Origin: Paramacrobiotus metropolitanus
Taxonomy: Eukaryota > Tardigrada > Eutardigrada > Parachela > Macrobiotidae
Reading direction: 5' to 3'
Length of the DNA stretch: 64,000 nt
Assembly: GCF_019649055.1 (NCBI RefSeq)
Contig: NW_026570221.1
Coordinates: 310,001-374,000, forward strand
The notes beneath the pieces were generated by a model, which was not told where the DNA came from, made no database searches, and saw nothing but the letters and a program-made list of their open reading frames with translations. Position numbers and translations under genes: made by a program. Each line of letters starts with the position of its first letter. The stretch's first letter is position 1. Shown here one piece after another: positions 45,805-55,468 of the stretch.

Positions 45805-46317
45805 CTATTTGAGAAGTTGGCAAAGTTCCAGATTAACTTCCTCAATGTGTTCGAATTTTTTTAAACCAAGTCTATTACATTTTCCACTATTAAAGACTAT
45901 GCATGTGGCTTTTTTCATCTTTATTGTCATGCCGGGAAAAATCTCTGGCTCGTAATATTTGTCACCAGTCGAATGTCCAATATTTTCAAGGTTTTGTCGT
46001 CGCAGCTGACATGAAGCAATAATATTAACGACCTTATAATTTGTTATTCGTGCTCCTTTGTAACCCGTAGCAATAAGCTTTCGCAAAAGTATTTTGCACA
46101 GTTTCGTGACTCGCGTAGTGTGCGTCCACCATTAACAGTAATTTTCCGTTGCGATATAATTGGCAGTGGAATTTTTCGGATATAATACGCGCCACAAAAG
46201 ACAAGAGAATTTTTTAGGATCGTATTCTGTGATAAGGTCTCTGTTCAAATTAAGCTGCTGCAAGTCGATTTGCACATTCAAGTGCGCAGTTGCGACGATA
46301 TTAGTTATTTGCGCCAT
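45805..46317 (-). pseudogene. TATA-binding-protein-like gene, one in-frame stop
   Basis: Two segments in the same minus-strand frame align with the two repeats of the TBP saddle. 46317-46132 has ITNIVATAHLNVQIDLQQL and EYDPKKFSCLLWRV (repeat 1). 46086-45805 has VVNIIASCQLRRQNLENI, YEPEIFPGMTIKM and CIVFNSGK (repeat 2) and ends where TBP ends. A TAA at 46132-46134 interrupts the link between the repeats, and the normal start of repeat 2 is not needed for the match. By family knowledge four phenylalanines kink the DNA; equivalents of three are visible (KKF, EIF, IVF). TBP recruits RNA polymerases to promoters; a viral copy could direct late transcription. It lies between the LxCxE gene and the ATPase, inside the element, and is much diverged from cellular TBP. 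Confidence 0.75.
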
Positions 46318-47008
46318 GTATCCAGAAGTTGGTTATGATCTCAGGTTCCAATGGCCTTTCGGAGCAATAATATGTGGGCCAACAATGAGTGGTAAAACAC
46401 AATATGTTCTTAAAATGCTGAAAGGAAATGCAATGGACGTCGTCCCAACCAGAATAGTGGTAGCATACAGTCAATGGCAAAACTCGTACGAAGAAATTAA
46501 AAAGATTTTTCCACAAACAGAATTTGTTAAAGGATTAAAGGACGATTTACTAGATTCGGAGTTTTTTCTAAAGCAGAAAATAATCTGCTGATTATAGATG
46601 ATCTAGCGGGCGAAATGGCAAGCAGTGAGTTAGCCACAAAGCTATTTACGCAAGGAATACATCACAGAAATTTGTCAGCAATTTATATCACACAGAATTT
46701 ATTCAAGCAAGGTAAAGCAAGTCGGGATATTGCCTTAAATACTCAATATATTGTGTTGTTTAAAAATGTTCGCGACAACAACCAACTGGATTATTTATCA
46801 CGACAAACAGGATTTAAGCATCTAAAAAAGCGTATAAAAGATTACTGCTACTCCATTTGAACCTTTGATTTTGGATTTAAAACCAAATTGTCCCGATTAT
46901 TTGCGTGTCAGATCTCATGTTGTGCAAGAAAACAAAACGGACTTACAAACAGCAAGAATTTACACCGACCCGAATTTCTGTGCAGTGCCGTCAGCATGAC
47001 CAAACATT
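46316..47008 (+). pseudogene. FtsK/HerA-type packaging ATPase, three frames
   Basis: The N-terminal frame (46316-46591) has the Walker A motif GPTMSGKT; the next (about 46575-46860) has Walker B LLIIDDLAGE and the downstream IYITQNLF segment; a third frame carries a C-terminal extension to about 47008. Breaks lie near 46575 and 46850. This enzyme threads viral DNA into capsids and is a hallmark of Maverick/Polinton and related viruses. The start codon at 46316 overlaps, on the other strand, the start codon of the TBP-like gene (shared CATG). Confidence 0.85.
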
Positions 47009-47321
47009 TGAAAGAATTTGCTTCTTTTTACTGTTTCTCTCGTCGCTCAACCCCAAAGATCGCAGAGCTGTCGCGAATCATTGTAACAAAAAGCATATTA
47101 AAGGACTGGAAGAGTGCTGCTTGAATATCGTAAAAAATACCGTAAATTTATCACCAGAAAGTACGCGAATTTGCAGACGCTGGAAAAAGCCGATACGATT
47201 ATTAGCTCTTCGACGGTATCCCACAAAAGCTAAAAAAGCGCTATTAACACAAAAAGGTGGTTTTCTGGGTGCAGTGCTGCCAGTTTTAGCAAGCGTTCTG
47301 GCCGGAGCGCTAAATTCCTAA
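46996..47321 (+). pseudogene. small basic virion-type protein with hydrophobic tail
   Basis: Starts in one frame (TKHLKEFASFYCF) and continues after a break near 47025 in another (LNPKDRRAVANHCNKKHIKG, KNTVNLS). It ends with lysine-rich KAKKALLTQKGGFLGAVLPV and a hydrophobic LASVLAGAL tail. A short ORF of this type, with a GGFL-hydrophobic end, commonly sits in this position in Maverick/adintovirus genomes and has been likened to adenovirus core or membrane-active peptides. That assignment is from position and composition. Confidence 0.55.
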
Positions 47322-47330
47322 TTTAAGGTC

Positions 47331-47714
47331 ATGGAAGTACATTATATTGTACCTGAGCGGGATATCAAGAAGCGAGCCGCCGAGCTGACAGTTTTACAGG
47401 CTCCACCTGAAGCGAACAACATTTTATCGCTTGGCGATTTGACATCAAAAATCCTTTCAAGTCAAAATTTAAGTGAATGGCAGAAAGCACAATTACTTAG
47501 TAAAAATTTAGAACGGTTCATGGCATTAAAGCCCAGAGCACTTCAAGAAGGTAATCCCTTGGATAGTCTGTCTGTAAGTGTAAACGACGCCACAACTCCG
47601 ACTCCATCAATCTTAACCACACCGTTAACCGAACCCAAGAAAGCAAAAAAGAAAAGAGTTCGCGCCACAACAGCATCGTCAAAATCACGCAGAAAAATCA
47701 AGAAAAAACCCTGA
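47331..47714 (+). CDS. basic-tailed virion-type protein
   Basis: 127 residues opening EVHYIVPERDIKKRAAEL, with a conserved-looking middle (SLGDLTSKILSSQNLSEWQK) and a lysine/arginine tail (KKAKKKRVRATT, SRRKIKKK). It lies between the pX-like ORF and the integrase, as in related elements, where the corresponding product is thought to be a DNA-associated core protein. An acidic segment in a neighbouring frame (SDDSDEYDLPVFSLPS, to 47956) may be its continuation after a frameshift. Confidence 0.5.
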   Translation: MEVHYIVPERDIKKRAAELTVLQAPPEANNILSLGDLTSKILSSQNLSEWQKAQLLSKNLERFMALKPRALQEGNPLDSLSVSVNDATTPTPSILTTPLTEPKKAKKKRVRATTASSKSRRKIKKKP

Positions 47715-47755
47715 CTGATATTGATTCGGATGATTCGGATGAATATGATCTCCCA

Positions 47756-47956
47756 GTGTTTTCATTACCGTCAAATGAAAAAGGGAAACGTGGTAAACGC
47801 GTACTGGAACAAACGCTAAACGAAACAAAAATATCGCCCGATAATAAATTCCAAGCTGTAAGCGCGGAAGAAGAGGTACCACGCCGGCGTGGCGAGCGGT
47901 ACGAGAGCAGACAAAGTTTTTTTATAAAGGGCAAGGTATTAAAGGCCGCTGGCTAA
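47756..47956 (+). CDS. hypothetical charged ORF, possible continuation
   Basis: Highly charged, 66 residues (EKGKRGKRVLEQTLNETK, EEEVPRRRGERYESRQSFF), overlapping no other candidate. It may be the C-terminal part of the preceding core-type protein after a frame change near 47714, or a separate small gene. Confidence 0.35.
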   Translation: MFSLPSNEKGKRGKRVLEQTLNETKISPDNKFQAVSAEEEVPRRRGERYESRQSFFIKGKVLKAAG

Positions 47957-47968
47957 AGGTTCTTTAAA

Positions 47969-48157
47969 ATGTCGGGTTGTGTGCCGGTAAATCTAAATTT
48001 TGGACAAGGGATGAAATTGAATTGTGTTTCTTCTTGCTGTTCTGATGACAGTGACGAAAATAAAATAGAAGATTCGTCTAAAGCTGGTGATAAAGCCAAC
48101 GAGGTACCTAAAATTACTCAGCCTGTTTCCGATGGACCAGCACTATCTCAATCCTAG
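47969..48157 (+). CDS. hypothetical small ORF before the integrase
   Basis: 62 codons from ATG at 47969, with a double cysteine (SSCCSDDSDEN) and an acidic/polar rest. It overlaps the likely integrase start (48132) in another frame. Not recognised. Confidence 0.3.
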   Translation: MSGCVPVNLNFGQGMKLNCVSSCCSDDSDENKIEDSSKAGDKANEVPKITQPVSDGPALSQS

Positions 48158-49044
48158 TGCACTGAGCAGCCTAGGGGCTCGAGCGGTTTCACAAGAACCT
48201 TCCAGAAAATGTTTCCAAGGAAAAAGCCAAAAATATTCTTGAAGGGATCGATGCCTACACTTTACATAAGCCTGTCAACCGAAAATTCCGCAGGAATCCG
48301 GTGGTCGTCCTAAATAAAAATAGCCAGCTCCAGGTAGATTTGATGGATATGCAAAAGTTCAAAAAGTGGAACAAAAATTATGGCTACGTGTTAGTTGCTA
48401 TTGATTGTTTTTCTAAAAAAATAGAATGCGAGCTAATTAAGTGTAAAGATGGTTTATCAACGGCAAAAGCACTGGAAAAATACTAGAACGCCTGGGTCCA
48501 TTCGACAAAATACAGGCTGATAAAGGCCGTGAATTTTTCAATAAAAATGTGAGGGATTTACTCAAACGGAAAGAAATTATGCTATTCAGTTCGGAAAACG
48601 ATGACATAAAATGTTCGATGGCGGAGCGCGTTATTCGAACGCTGCGTGAGCGCATATGGCGCTTATTTACTAGTCGAAAATCTCCAAAATATTACGATCG
48701 GCTACAAAATATTGTAAAGACATATAATCACACTCCTCACACTTCACATGGCTTTTGTCCTGCGGATGTAACTGAAGAAAATTCCCTGCTTGTGTTTAAT
48801 CGATTATACGAGAAAACAGACCATAAAAAAAGAAACCAGTATTTAAGGTGAAAGATGTCGTCAGAATTGCCAAAAAAAAGCAGGACTTTGAAAAAGGTTT
48901 TGAAACAAACTTTCAGGAGGAGCTTTTTCGAATAGCAAAGGTAATACCACATACACCGGAGCCAGTGTATCAGCTCGAGGATGAAAAGAGGAGCCAATAG
49001 TAGGAAAATTTTATGCAAGGGAGCTAACGCGGATTAGAAAATGA
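48132..49044 (+). pseudogene. retroviral-type (DDE) integrase, several frames
   Basis: The acidic triad is visible: D in QVDLMDMQKF, D in IQADKGREF, and E in SMAERVIRTLRERI, with about 34 residues between the last two. The C-terminal part has the SH3-like segment VKDVVRIAKKKQDF and ends IVGKFYARELTRI. Frame changes occur near 48190, 48480, 48850 and 48995. This enzyme inserts the element into host DNA and defines the integrase-bearing Maverick/adintovirus group. The stop codon overlaps the next start (ATGA at 49041). Confidence 0.88.
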
Positions 49045-50188
49045 ATAGCTTGCAATATCAACAGCCATTTTACATCACATTGCCGAGTGATGCTTGCACA
49101 GATATTTACTCGAATAACACTGCATCCAGTTGGAAAACCAAATTATGCAAAACAATTTCATTGTCTGGAAAATGGGAAGTTGCAATTGTCGAACTCTATT
49201 ACCCAAATTCCATGTACAATCTCCTACAGACCAGACCATGGATTGTTTGCAGGTTTACGATATTGTAACAAATTCGGATGCTAAAACAGGGTTGGAAAAG
49301 TTCCTATTTGAGAAAAAGCGCATTACTTTACACGCCGGTAATTATACCAACGAACAAATCATTGCAACAATTTCTTCGCAAATTCCGAAGCTCCTCTTGG
49401 CAAAAGGACAAGAATCCAAAAAGAGGAGAGCATTTTCTATTGAATTACTAGCTAACAATCAAAAAGTGCAAATTGCAATTAATGCCAATACCGTTATTCT
49501 GGCTATTAACAATGAACTGCTGAAACGCATATTGGGGTGTCAGCATCGACAACTGTTTGCGTATTCTGATCCTGCAAATATTGTTGACCTTGCGCAAAAT
49601 TTTGACGGTTTAAATCAGCTGGAGGAATTTTTCAAGGAAAAGAAAGCTCGACAACAAACAGTTGCGAAAGCAAATACAGTTTCAACGCCCCAACCGCCAC
49701 CGCCGCCTGCGCAAACACCAGCGCGCCAAGCCAGCAGCAACAGCTATATCTGCGAAAAAACAGAATTACCGTCATCAAAAAATACCGAAGGAACCGGTTC
49801 AAAACAAAATACGTCCGTTTCAGAAAGCGTTCAACAACCGGAACGAAAAAAGTCAAAGCCGGCACCGATAATTATCCAAAATTTTTGTTTACTGCCCAGG
49901 AAGCTATAAACGCCATGATCGGTAACCAATCTTTATATATTTATTGCGATGTTGCAGATTTTACTTTGCTTGGTGACACGTATGCGCAAGTTTAAGAGCA
50001 GTGCCTATTAAGGCAACGGAGGCTTTCAAAATTATCACGGAACGTTTTGAAATGCCTCATTATGTTCCACTTTACGACCCATTTTCGACAATATCGAAGT
50101 AACAATTGCCACTGATCTCGGAGACAACGCTAAATTCGCAACAGGAAAATCGATGGTGAAGCTCCATTTCCGACCGGCAAGATACTGA
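49041..50188 (+). pseudogene. F54H12.2-like Maverick ORF
   Basis: Opens with FYITLPSDACTDIYSNNTAS and KTISLSGKWEVAIVELYYP, the signature of the Maverick-derived F54H12.2-type family. It continues in a second frame from about 49255 (KRITLHAGNYTNEQIIATI), has a proline/glutamine-rich middle (PQPPPPPAQTPARQ), and ends VTIATDLGDNAKFATGKSMV before the stop at 50186. Frames change near 49255, 49895, 49995 and 50100. Probably a virion-associated structural protein; the exact role is not known to me. Confidence 0.65.
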
Positions 50189-50190
50189 AA

Positions 50191-50615
50191 ATGGGATATA
50201 AAGCTTTTCGCCTGATCCAGGATTATTTGATGATTTACTGGGTCATACACAGCTGGGGAGCGGATTTGTTCGATATCGTGGAAGCTATCAAAACGGTGGA
50301 GGTTTTGGTAGTTTTCTGCGTGCAGTATTTTCCAAGGTTGCTCGTTTTGTTGCACCAGTTGTAAGGGCGGCAGCGCCGCAGGCCTAAGCCGCATTAGCAG
50401 CTGCTACGCCTCACTTAAAAGAAGCAGCTAGTACAGCGGTACATGAAGCTGCAAAATCTGTGGGCAACAAAATCGCCCAAGTTCTCGCACCAACTCAACA
50501 AACATCTAGCGGCGGTAAAAAAGGAAGAAAAGGGGTATTAAAGAAGCCACCGAAGCGGAAACGCACTACCAAAATTCGCCGTGTCCCACCATTTGATCTT
50601 CCTGATTATATTTAG
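50191..50615 (+). pseudogene. pVI-like small virion protein
   Basis: The glycine-rich start (YRGSYQNGGGFGSFLRAVFS) followed by an amphipathic alanine/valine helix (KVARFVAPVVRAAAPQ) and a long basic tail (KKGRKGVLKKPPKRKRTTKI) matches the layout of adenovirus pVI-like membrane-active proteins found before the capsid gene in this group. A stop at 50383-50385 interrupts the frame, and another break is near 50205. Confidence 0.55.
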
Positions 50616-50617
50616 AA

Positions 50618-52007
50618 ATGACTTCCATAATCGAAGGGTCAGAACCTGCCATTGCTGCAGAATCGCACATTTTTGCCATACCGCCTTCGTTTGCGGACCG
50701 ATTCCGGACAGAAGAAGAAAGAATCGGCCCCACAGCCGCCATTCCGGAAAATATTCCGGCGGGTGGTGACATAAACTTTTATATAGCTCCTTCATCAAAC
50801 GCCATGGTTTCTTTACCGGACTTAAGCATAGAATTAGAAGTAGCATTGAAAAAAAGGATTGCTGATGGTAGTTGGGAGCGAATCAAAGCGACGGATACCT
50901 GTGCTCCTGTAAATAATTTGATTCACTCAATGTTTCAATCAGTTCAAGTTTCGGTTGCTAACCGATTGGTCAGCGACTGCGCAATCTATTATCCATACAG
51001 AGCAATGTTTGAGTGCTTGCTAAATTACACAAAGGAGGCGATGAATACACAGCTAACATCCTGTGGCTTTTACTTGGATGTCGCTGGAAGTTTTGAAGAT
51101 TCTGTTAACAACTCAGCCGAACAGTCTCGACTCAGGCTTTTCGCAAAACATGAATACATTCCTTTAAGCGGAAATTGTTTTCGGATATTTTCATGCAAGA
51201 CAAGCCTTTGATAACTGGTGTCCCATTACAAATACGCTTTGTTTTACATAAACCCGAATTCTACCTTCGCGATTTTGCAAATCCGGCGCAGGACGAATTT
51301 AAGTTGTTCATACGCAATCCAAGAATTTTTGTTTGCCGTTATGTTGGCAAGGAGAAGAAAAAATTTGAAAGTATTGCAAAAAACATCTAATGCATCGCTA
51401 TTACAGTTCCAGAATACATGAATGCTATAAGCAAGCAGTTAATAACTGCGACAGCAAAACTTCCTACAGAACGTGTTCTGATGCGCCCAATCGAATTACC
51501 TGCCAACAAACAAAGCACTGTTTTTAATAACATACACATTGGTCAAGTCCCCAAGGTGCTTTTGTGGCTTTTGTCGCAGCGGATGCATTTAACGGCACGA
51601 AAAGACAAATCCATTCAATTTTCAACACTTTAATTTGTCTCAAATCAGCGTCGAAGTTGATGGACAGTCTTTTCCTAATCGGCCGTACGAGCCGGATTAT
51701 GCAAACGGTAATTATTTGGAGTGCTATGATGGTCTGCTAGACACTTTAGGACGGCGTAACAGTCCTTTTGGCGCCTGCCTTTTAATCGCGACGAGTATGC
51801 AAACGGATTTTGTATTTACGGCTTTGATTTGACGCCAGGGGGACCGGACTCGGCCCTCTAAGTCTAATCCGTCAGGGTAATTTAGGCATCCGAGTAGTCT
51901 TCAACCAACCGCTCAAGCAGCCCACGATCATGGTCACGTTTCTTACGTTTGACGCGGTAATAGAAATTAACAACTTCCGTCAGCTAATTTGTGACTTTAC
52001 CAATTAA
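50618..52007 (+). pseudogene. major capsid protein, double jelly-roll type, broken
   Basis: The first frame (50618-51211) reads as the N-terminal jelly roll (FRTEEERIGPTAAIPENIPA, VNNLIHSMFQSVQVSVANRL, YPYRAMFECLLNY). Later segments carry the C-terminal part: VDGQSFPNRPYEPDYANGNY near 51655, a FDLTP-type segment near 51826 and LIRQGNLGIRVVF near 51865, ending before 52007. Breaks lie near 51180, 51388, 51560, 51640, 51745 and 51805. Trimers of this protein form the shell of Maverick/adintovirus-type particles. It sits between the pVI-like ORF and the protease, as in relatives. Confidence 0.85.
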
Positions 52008-52012
52008 CTAAA

Positions 52013-52444
52013 ATGGATAATCGAACAATAACAAAGCTACTTTGCCAAAATCCAAAAACTGAGAGGATATTTCGAGGAGTTTATGCCCGGGATACACTTC
52101 CCGAACTGTCCAATGTTTTACCTGCCGCCTACATCGTCAACACGGACAAATCCAGTGGTTCTGGTGAACACTGGCTAGCATTCTATCAGAGCGAGCCGTC
52201 GTCCATCGAGTTTTTTGACTCGTACGGACGATCTGTGGAGTATTTTGACGAGATCAGAGAATGGTTAACTGATTTACATGTTGTTTATCAAATGGAACGT
52301 ATACAACAAACGTTTTCGACAGTCTGCGGTCAATTTTGCATTTTTTTTATTTATAAGCGCGCCAGCGAGAATCATATAAAGACATTATTCATTATTTCAC
52401 AAAAAATTACGCAAACAATGATGCAATGGTTTGTCAATGGGTAA
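52013..52444 (+). CDS. adenain-like cysteine protease
   Basis: 143 residues, uninterrupted. The catalytic set is visible: H in GSGEHWLAFYQ, D/E partner in SIEFFDSYGRS, and C in TVCGQFCIFF, in the order H-D-Q/C of adenovirus-type proteases (peptidase C5). The length is somewhat short of relatives because the C-terminus ends QTMMQWFVNG. It matures capsid proteins. It follows the capsid gene by 5 bp and is one of the few intact ORFs of the element. Confidence 0.85.
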   Translation: MDNRTITKLLCQNPKTERIFRGVYARDTLPELSNVLPAAYIVNTDKSSGSGEHWLAFYQSEPSSIEFFDSYGRSVEYFDEIREWLTDLHVVYQMERIQQTFSTVCGQFCIFFIYKRASENHIKTLFIISQKITQTMMQWFVNG

Positions 52445-52590
52445 ACAATCACTTTAACATGAACACAGCAATGTATGCAGAACTTGAATAAAATAAAAAA
52501 GCAGCAGATTTTTTGGGTTTTACATTTCACATTTTATGTCCCTGAGGTAGAAGTAGAAGCAATCAGCACTGTTTTTTTCGCGTTTACATT

Positions 52591-53724
52591 TCAAATTTTT
52601 ATGGTAACACAGTCATGCTTTACCGTAACACAAAGCGCAAACGTTTCCGTCGTCTTAGACACTACCGTCTTCACCACCGTTGCCGCTGTTCCTTCCTGGG
52701 CCTGGTTGACTTCGATAGGTAGTTTCATCTTCCCGTCTCCAATCTCCGTAATCTTCAGCTTTTCCATGGCAATACGCTTGACAGACTCCCACAGGGTATC
52801 CTTGTGCTGGTCCAAAACTGTTTGGCGTTAAAACCCAAAATGTCGTCAAATCCGGTAAGTTGGCCCCAAGGACGCAGTAACAACATCATGCCAATAAGAC
52901 GTTTGCCATTTCAAGCTCGGTAATGATGTCGTTCATCATTTCTTCCGTTAGATTCAGTGTGCCCAATCCCCATTCACAGGCATGACTGGCTTCACGAACA
53001 GTCGGTTGTGTAAACAACGTTACCATTTCCCCGCAACGTGCACAGTTCTCGTGCAGACGGTCAAGCCACATACCATACATGGTGAACGGCAGGCCAGCCA
53101 GCAGGCTTGAGAAATCCGCTGCCGTTGGTTCGTTGTGAATCACCAGCGAGCCACGTGCTTTCAGCAAAGCATTGATGTCCTTGAACATTGACAGGTCTTG
53201 GATGGTGGTACGAAGCGATTCAAACGACTTTATCCCAAAAGAAACACCATTCTTGGTGGCCTGCATGTCGCCGTTGCCTCTCTTGCAGAACTGGCGGATA
53301 TTGGCCAGCGCTACACTGTCATAGCTTGACCACACAAAGTAGACGTCGTTTCCGAGGTGAAACAGGGTGGACAGGTTACCGCTGGTTAGCTGTGGGTCCC
53401 GGATTAAAGTCGTAATGTTGTTGTAGATGAGTCCAACGAGGCGCATGAACTGGTCATTGGTGAGAAAAATGTGTTTCTCTCCCAGCGTCCATTTCGCAGC
53501 TGGTCCAGGAGGATTGGCAGTCGTAAAGTCGCCAATAATGAACTCCAAGGCCTGGGTGTCACTGTTGATGCGGGTGCAGATGAACTTGTCGTACCCGAAC
53601 TTCATGGTGGGAATCCTTCATAGTGGAAAGCGATCTTTCCGCTCGCAAACTTGCGCTTTGCTTCCCCAACAAGATCCGTTTTATCGGGTACGAAACCGCG
53701 TTTGGCAGGAGGTAGACCAGTCAT
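52591..53724 (-). pseudogene. unknown minus-strand gene
   Basis: The main frame (53605-52886, 239 residues) contains DNDTQALEFIIGDFTTA-like text, GEKHIFLTNDQFMRLVGLIY and a CARCGEM pair. An upstream frame from 53724 (TGLPPAKRGFVPDKTDLVGE) and a downstream frame to 52591 (ESVKRIAMEKLKITEIGDGK) extend it to about 370 residues, with breaks near 53608 and 52895-52830. It is oriented against its neighbours. Not recognised; the even codon use and length argue for a real gene carried by the element. Confidence 0.5.
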
Positions 53725-53952
53725 GGTATATCAGAAGAAAAGGTAGACTAACTAAAAGTGTCAGGAAGAATAATGAAAACGAGTTGGAATTAGAAGCCTG
53801 TATTTATATTAATCAAATACTCTAAACACCCTGACCACAAAATCCGGTTCAGCAAATTGTTGCTCAGCATTTTGCTGTTCACACTGAGCTTTATAAAACC
53901 GTAGAGTATAGAGCACACACGCACGTACGCACGGCTACACGCTAACCGAACA

Positions 53953-55308
53953 ATGGACGGTTTTGCAAGTGCTTTTGGCCCTCGTGGGGATCCGCGCTAT
54001 CCAGCCGAAAGTGTTGAGAATCGCATTGAAACATTTCGTGGTTGTGGGGTAAAATTACACTGGAAGTGGCGAAAGAGTACGCCGAACTGGGCTGGTACTG
54101 CACGGGGATCCAGCACCAGATCCGTTGCGTTTACTGCTGTGAGATTGAGGGAACATGTCTAACGGGCATCTATCGCACACCGTGCAAGAATCCATGCTTT
54201 GGCAAAGCGGTTAAAGATAACTTCCACAGATGTGGGTGGAATGCAACGGGGTGCGGATGGATTACGATCAGGACAACATTGAGTACAACCATTCACCCCA
54301 AACAATCCCGACTGCGCAAAGTATAACACCATGTATGCGCGGGCGTTTTCCTGACGATAGACCGTGGCCCGAAGACAAAAAAACACTTGGTGTACAAACT
54401 GGCCGAAGCTGGATTCTACAACTGCGGTGAGCTTCACAACAAAGCATTTTTTGGCTATCAGATCGACACAAAAAAAACAACGGTTACGATTACTGGTCGA
54501 ACAGTTAAACCAGGCGAAGGGGGGTGGGGGGCCCCGTTGCTCGCTGCCGACACATTTGGCTAATGTGTCGGACGGGGCAACGTCGACCGAGCGCTTCGCG
54601 CTTCCGGTCGCCCGTTGTTTACAGGACAATGGGTTTTTTATTATTATTATGCAGGTCTTGCTGTGCCGGGTGTTTTGGTATGCCCGGATGCTGTACGCTG
54701 TTTTTACTGCTACGTGTTCATTTCTGGATTGCCGCTGGATCTGGAACCATGGATTGAACATGCCCGCCAATCACCAGCCTGTGCATATCTGATGAACGTG
54801 AAAGGCAAACGGTTCATCAACGATGTTATACGAGCTTGCAAGTCCCCTGTTACCGACATTGGAATACAAGGTGTGTTTGATCTGTTGTCACTTTTACTTT
54901 TTGCGTAATATTTTTTAATAATATTATGCAGGTATGACTGTTTTGGAAAACAAAGCACGGCTCGTTGGCTTCAGTCAAGACCAAATTGATGCCGCTAAAG
55001 CTAAAAAGAAGGGTCGTTTCTATTTTTGGGAGGAACTGGAAGAAGCGGTGGAGTTCCATAACGCCGATTTCCTGGAACAAAAGCATTTTTTGCACTATGC
55101 CACCGAAGTACCCGTCGGAGACGATGCCCGCACCGTTGAGCAGTTGAAATGTAAAATCTGTCTGTCGCGGTATGCCAACACGCTGATCAGTCCGTGTAAA
55201 CATCTGGTCATGTGCGGACAGTGCGCCAAAGCGACCCTAGACCGTGGAAGCCTCTGCCCGTACTGTCGTCAGCCTGTTGAAGCCGTCACGTCACTTTATT
55301 TTACTTGA
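53953..55308 (+). pseudogene. inhibitor-of-apoptosis protein with BIR and RING domains
   Basis: BIR-type motifs appear in sequence: NRIETFRG then YAELGWYCTGI and IRCVYC (first BIR, frame change near 54045); KLAEAGFYNCGEL near 54400 (second, incomplete); and VRCFYC...DLEPWIEHARQSPACAYL (third, with the zinc-binding C, C, H, C). A C3HC4 RING closes the protein (CKICLSRYANTLISPCKH, CGQCAKATL, CPYCRQP), stop at 55306. An intron at 54871-54931 and an acceptor at 54654 are clear. IAPs bind caspases and act as ubiquitin ligases; many insect viruses carry them. The region 54500-54650 is GC-rich with a CGACACATT hairpin and breaks the second BIR. Confidence 0.8.
54871..54931 (+). other. intron in the IAP gene (61 bp)
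   Basis: CAAG|GTGTGTTTG...ATTATGCAG|GTATGAC joins the BIR exon to the RING exon in phase. Confidence 0.75.
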
Positions 55309-55468
55309 TGCATTTTGCTGTTCTGGAAAATTGTGTGTGACAAAATGTTGCACTGCAAAATGTTGCAGTTGCATTCTGCTGATACTATATAACTGCAATA
55401 CGTTTATTCTGCTTCCTTTTTTCTCTACTTGCTTTCATTTGTTGTGGATTCTTTAAACGTAATGGATA

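Noticed and set aside
52475-52831. 118-codon plus-strand frame after the protease
   Set aside because: Antisense to the C-terminal part of the unknown minus-strand gene, which reads more like protein.
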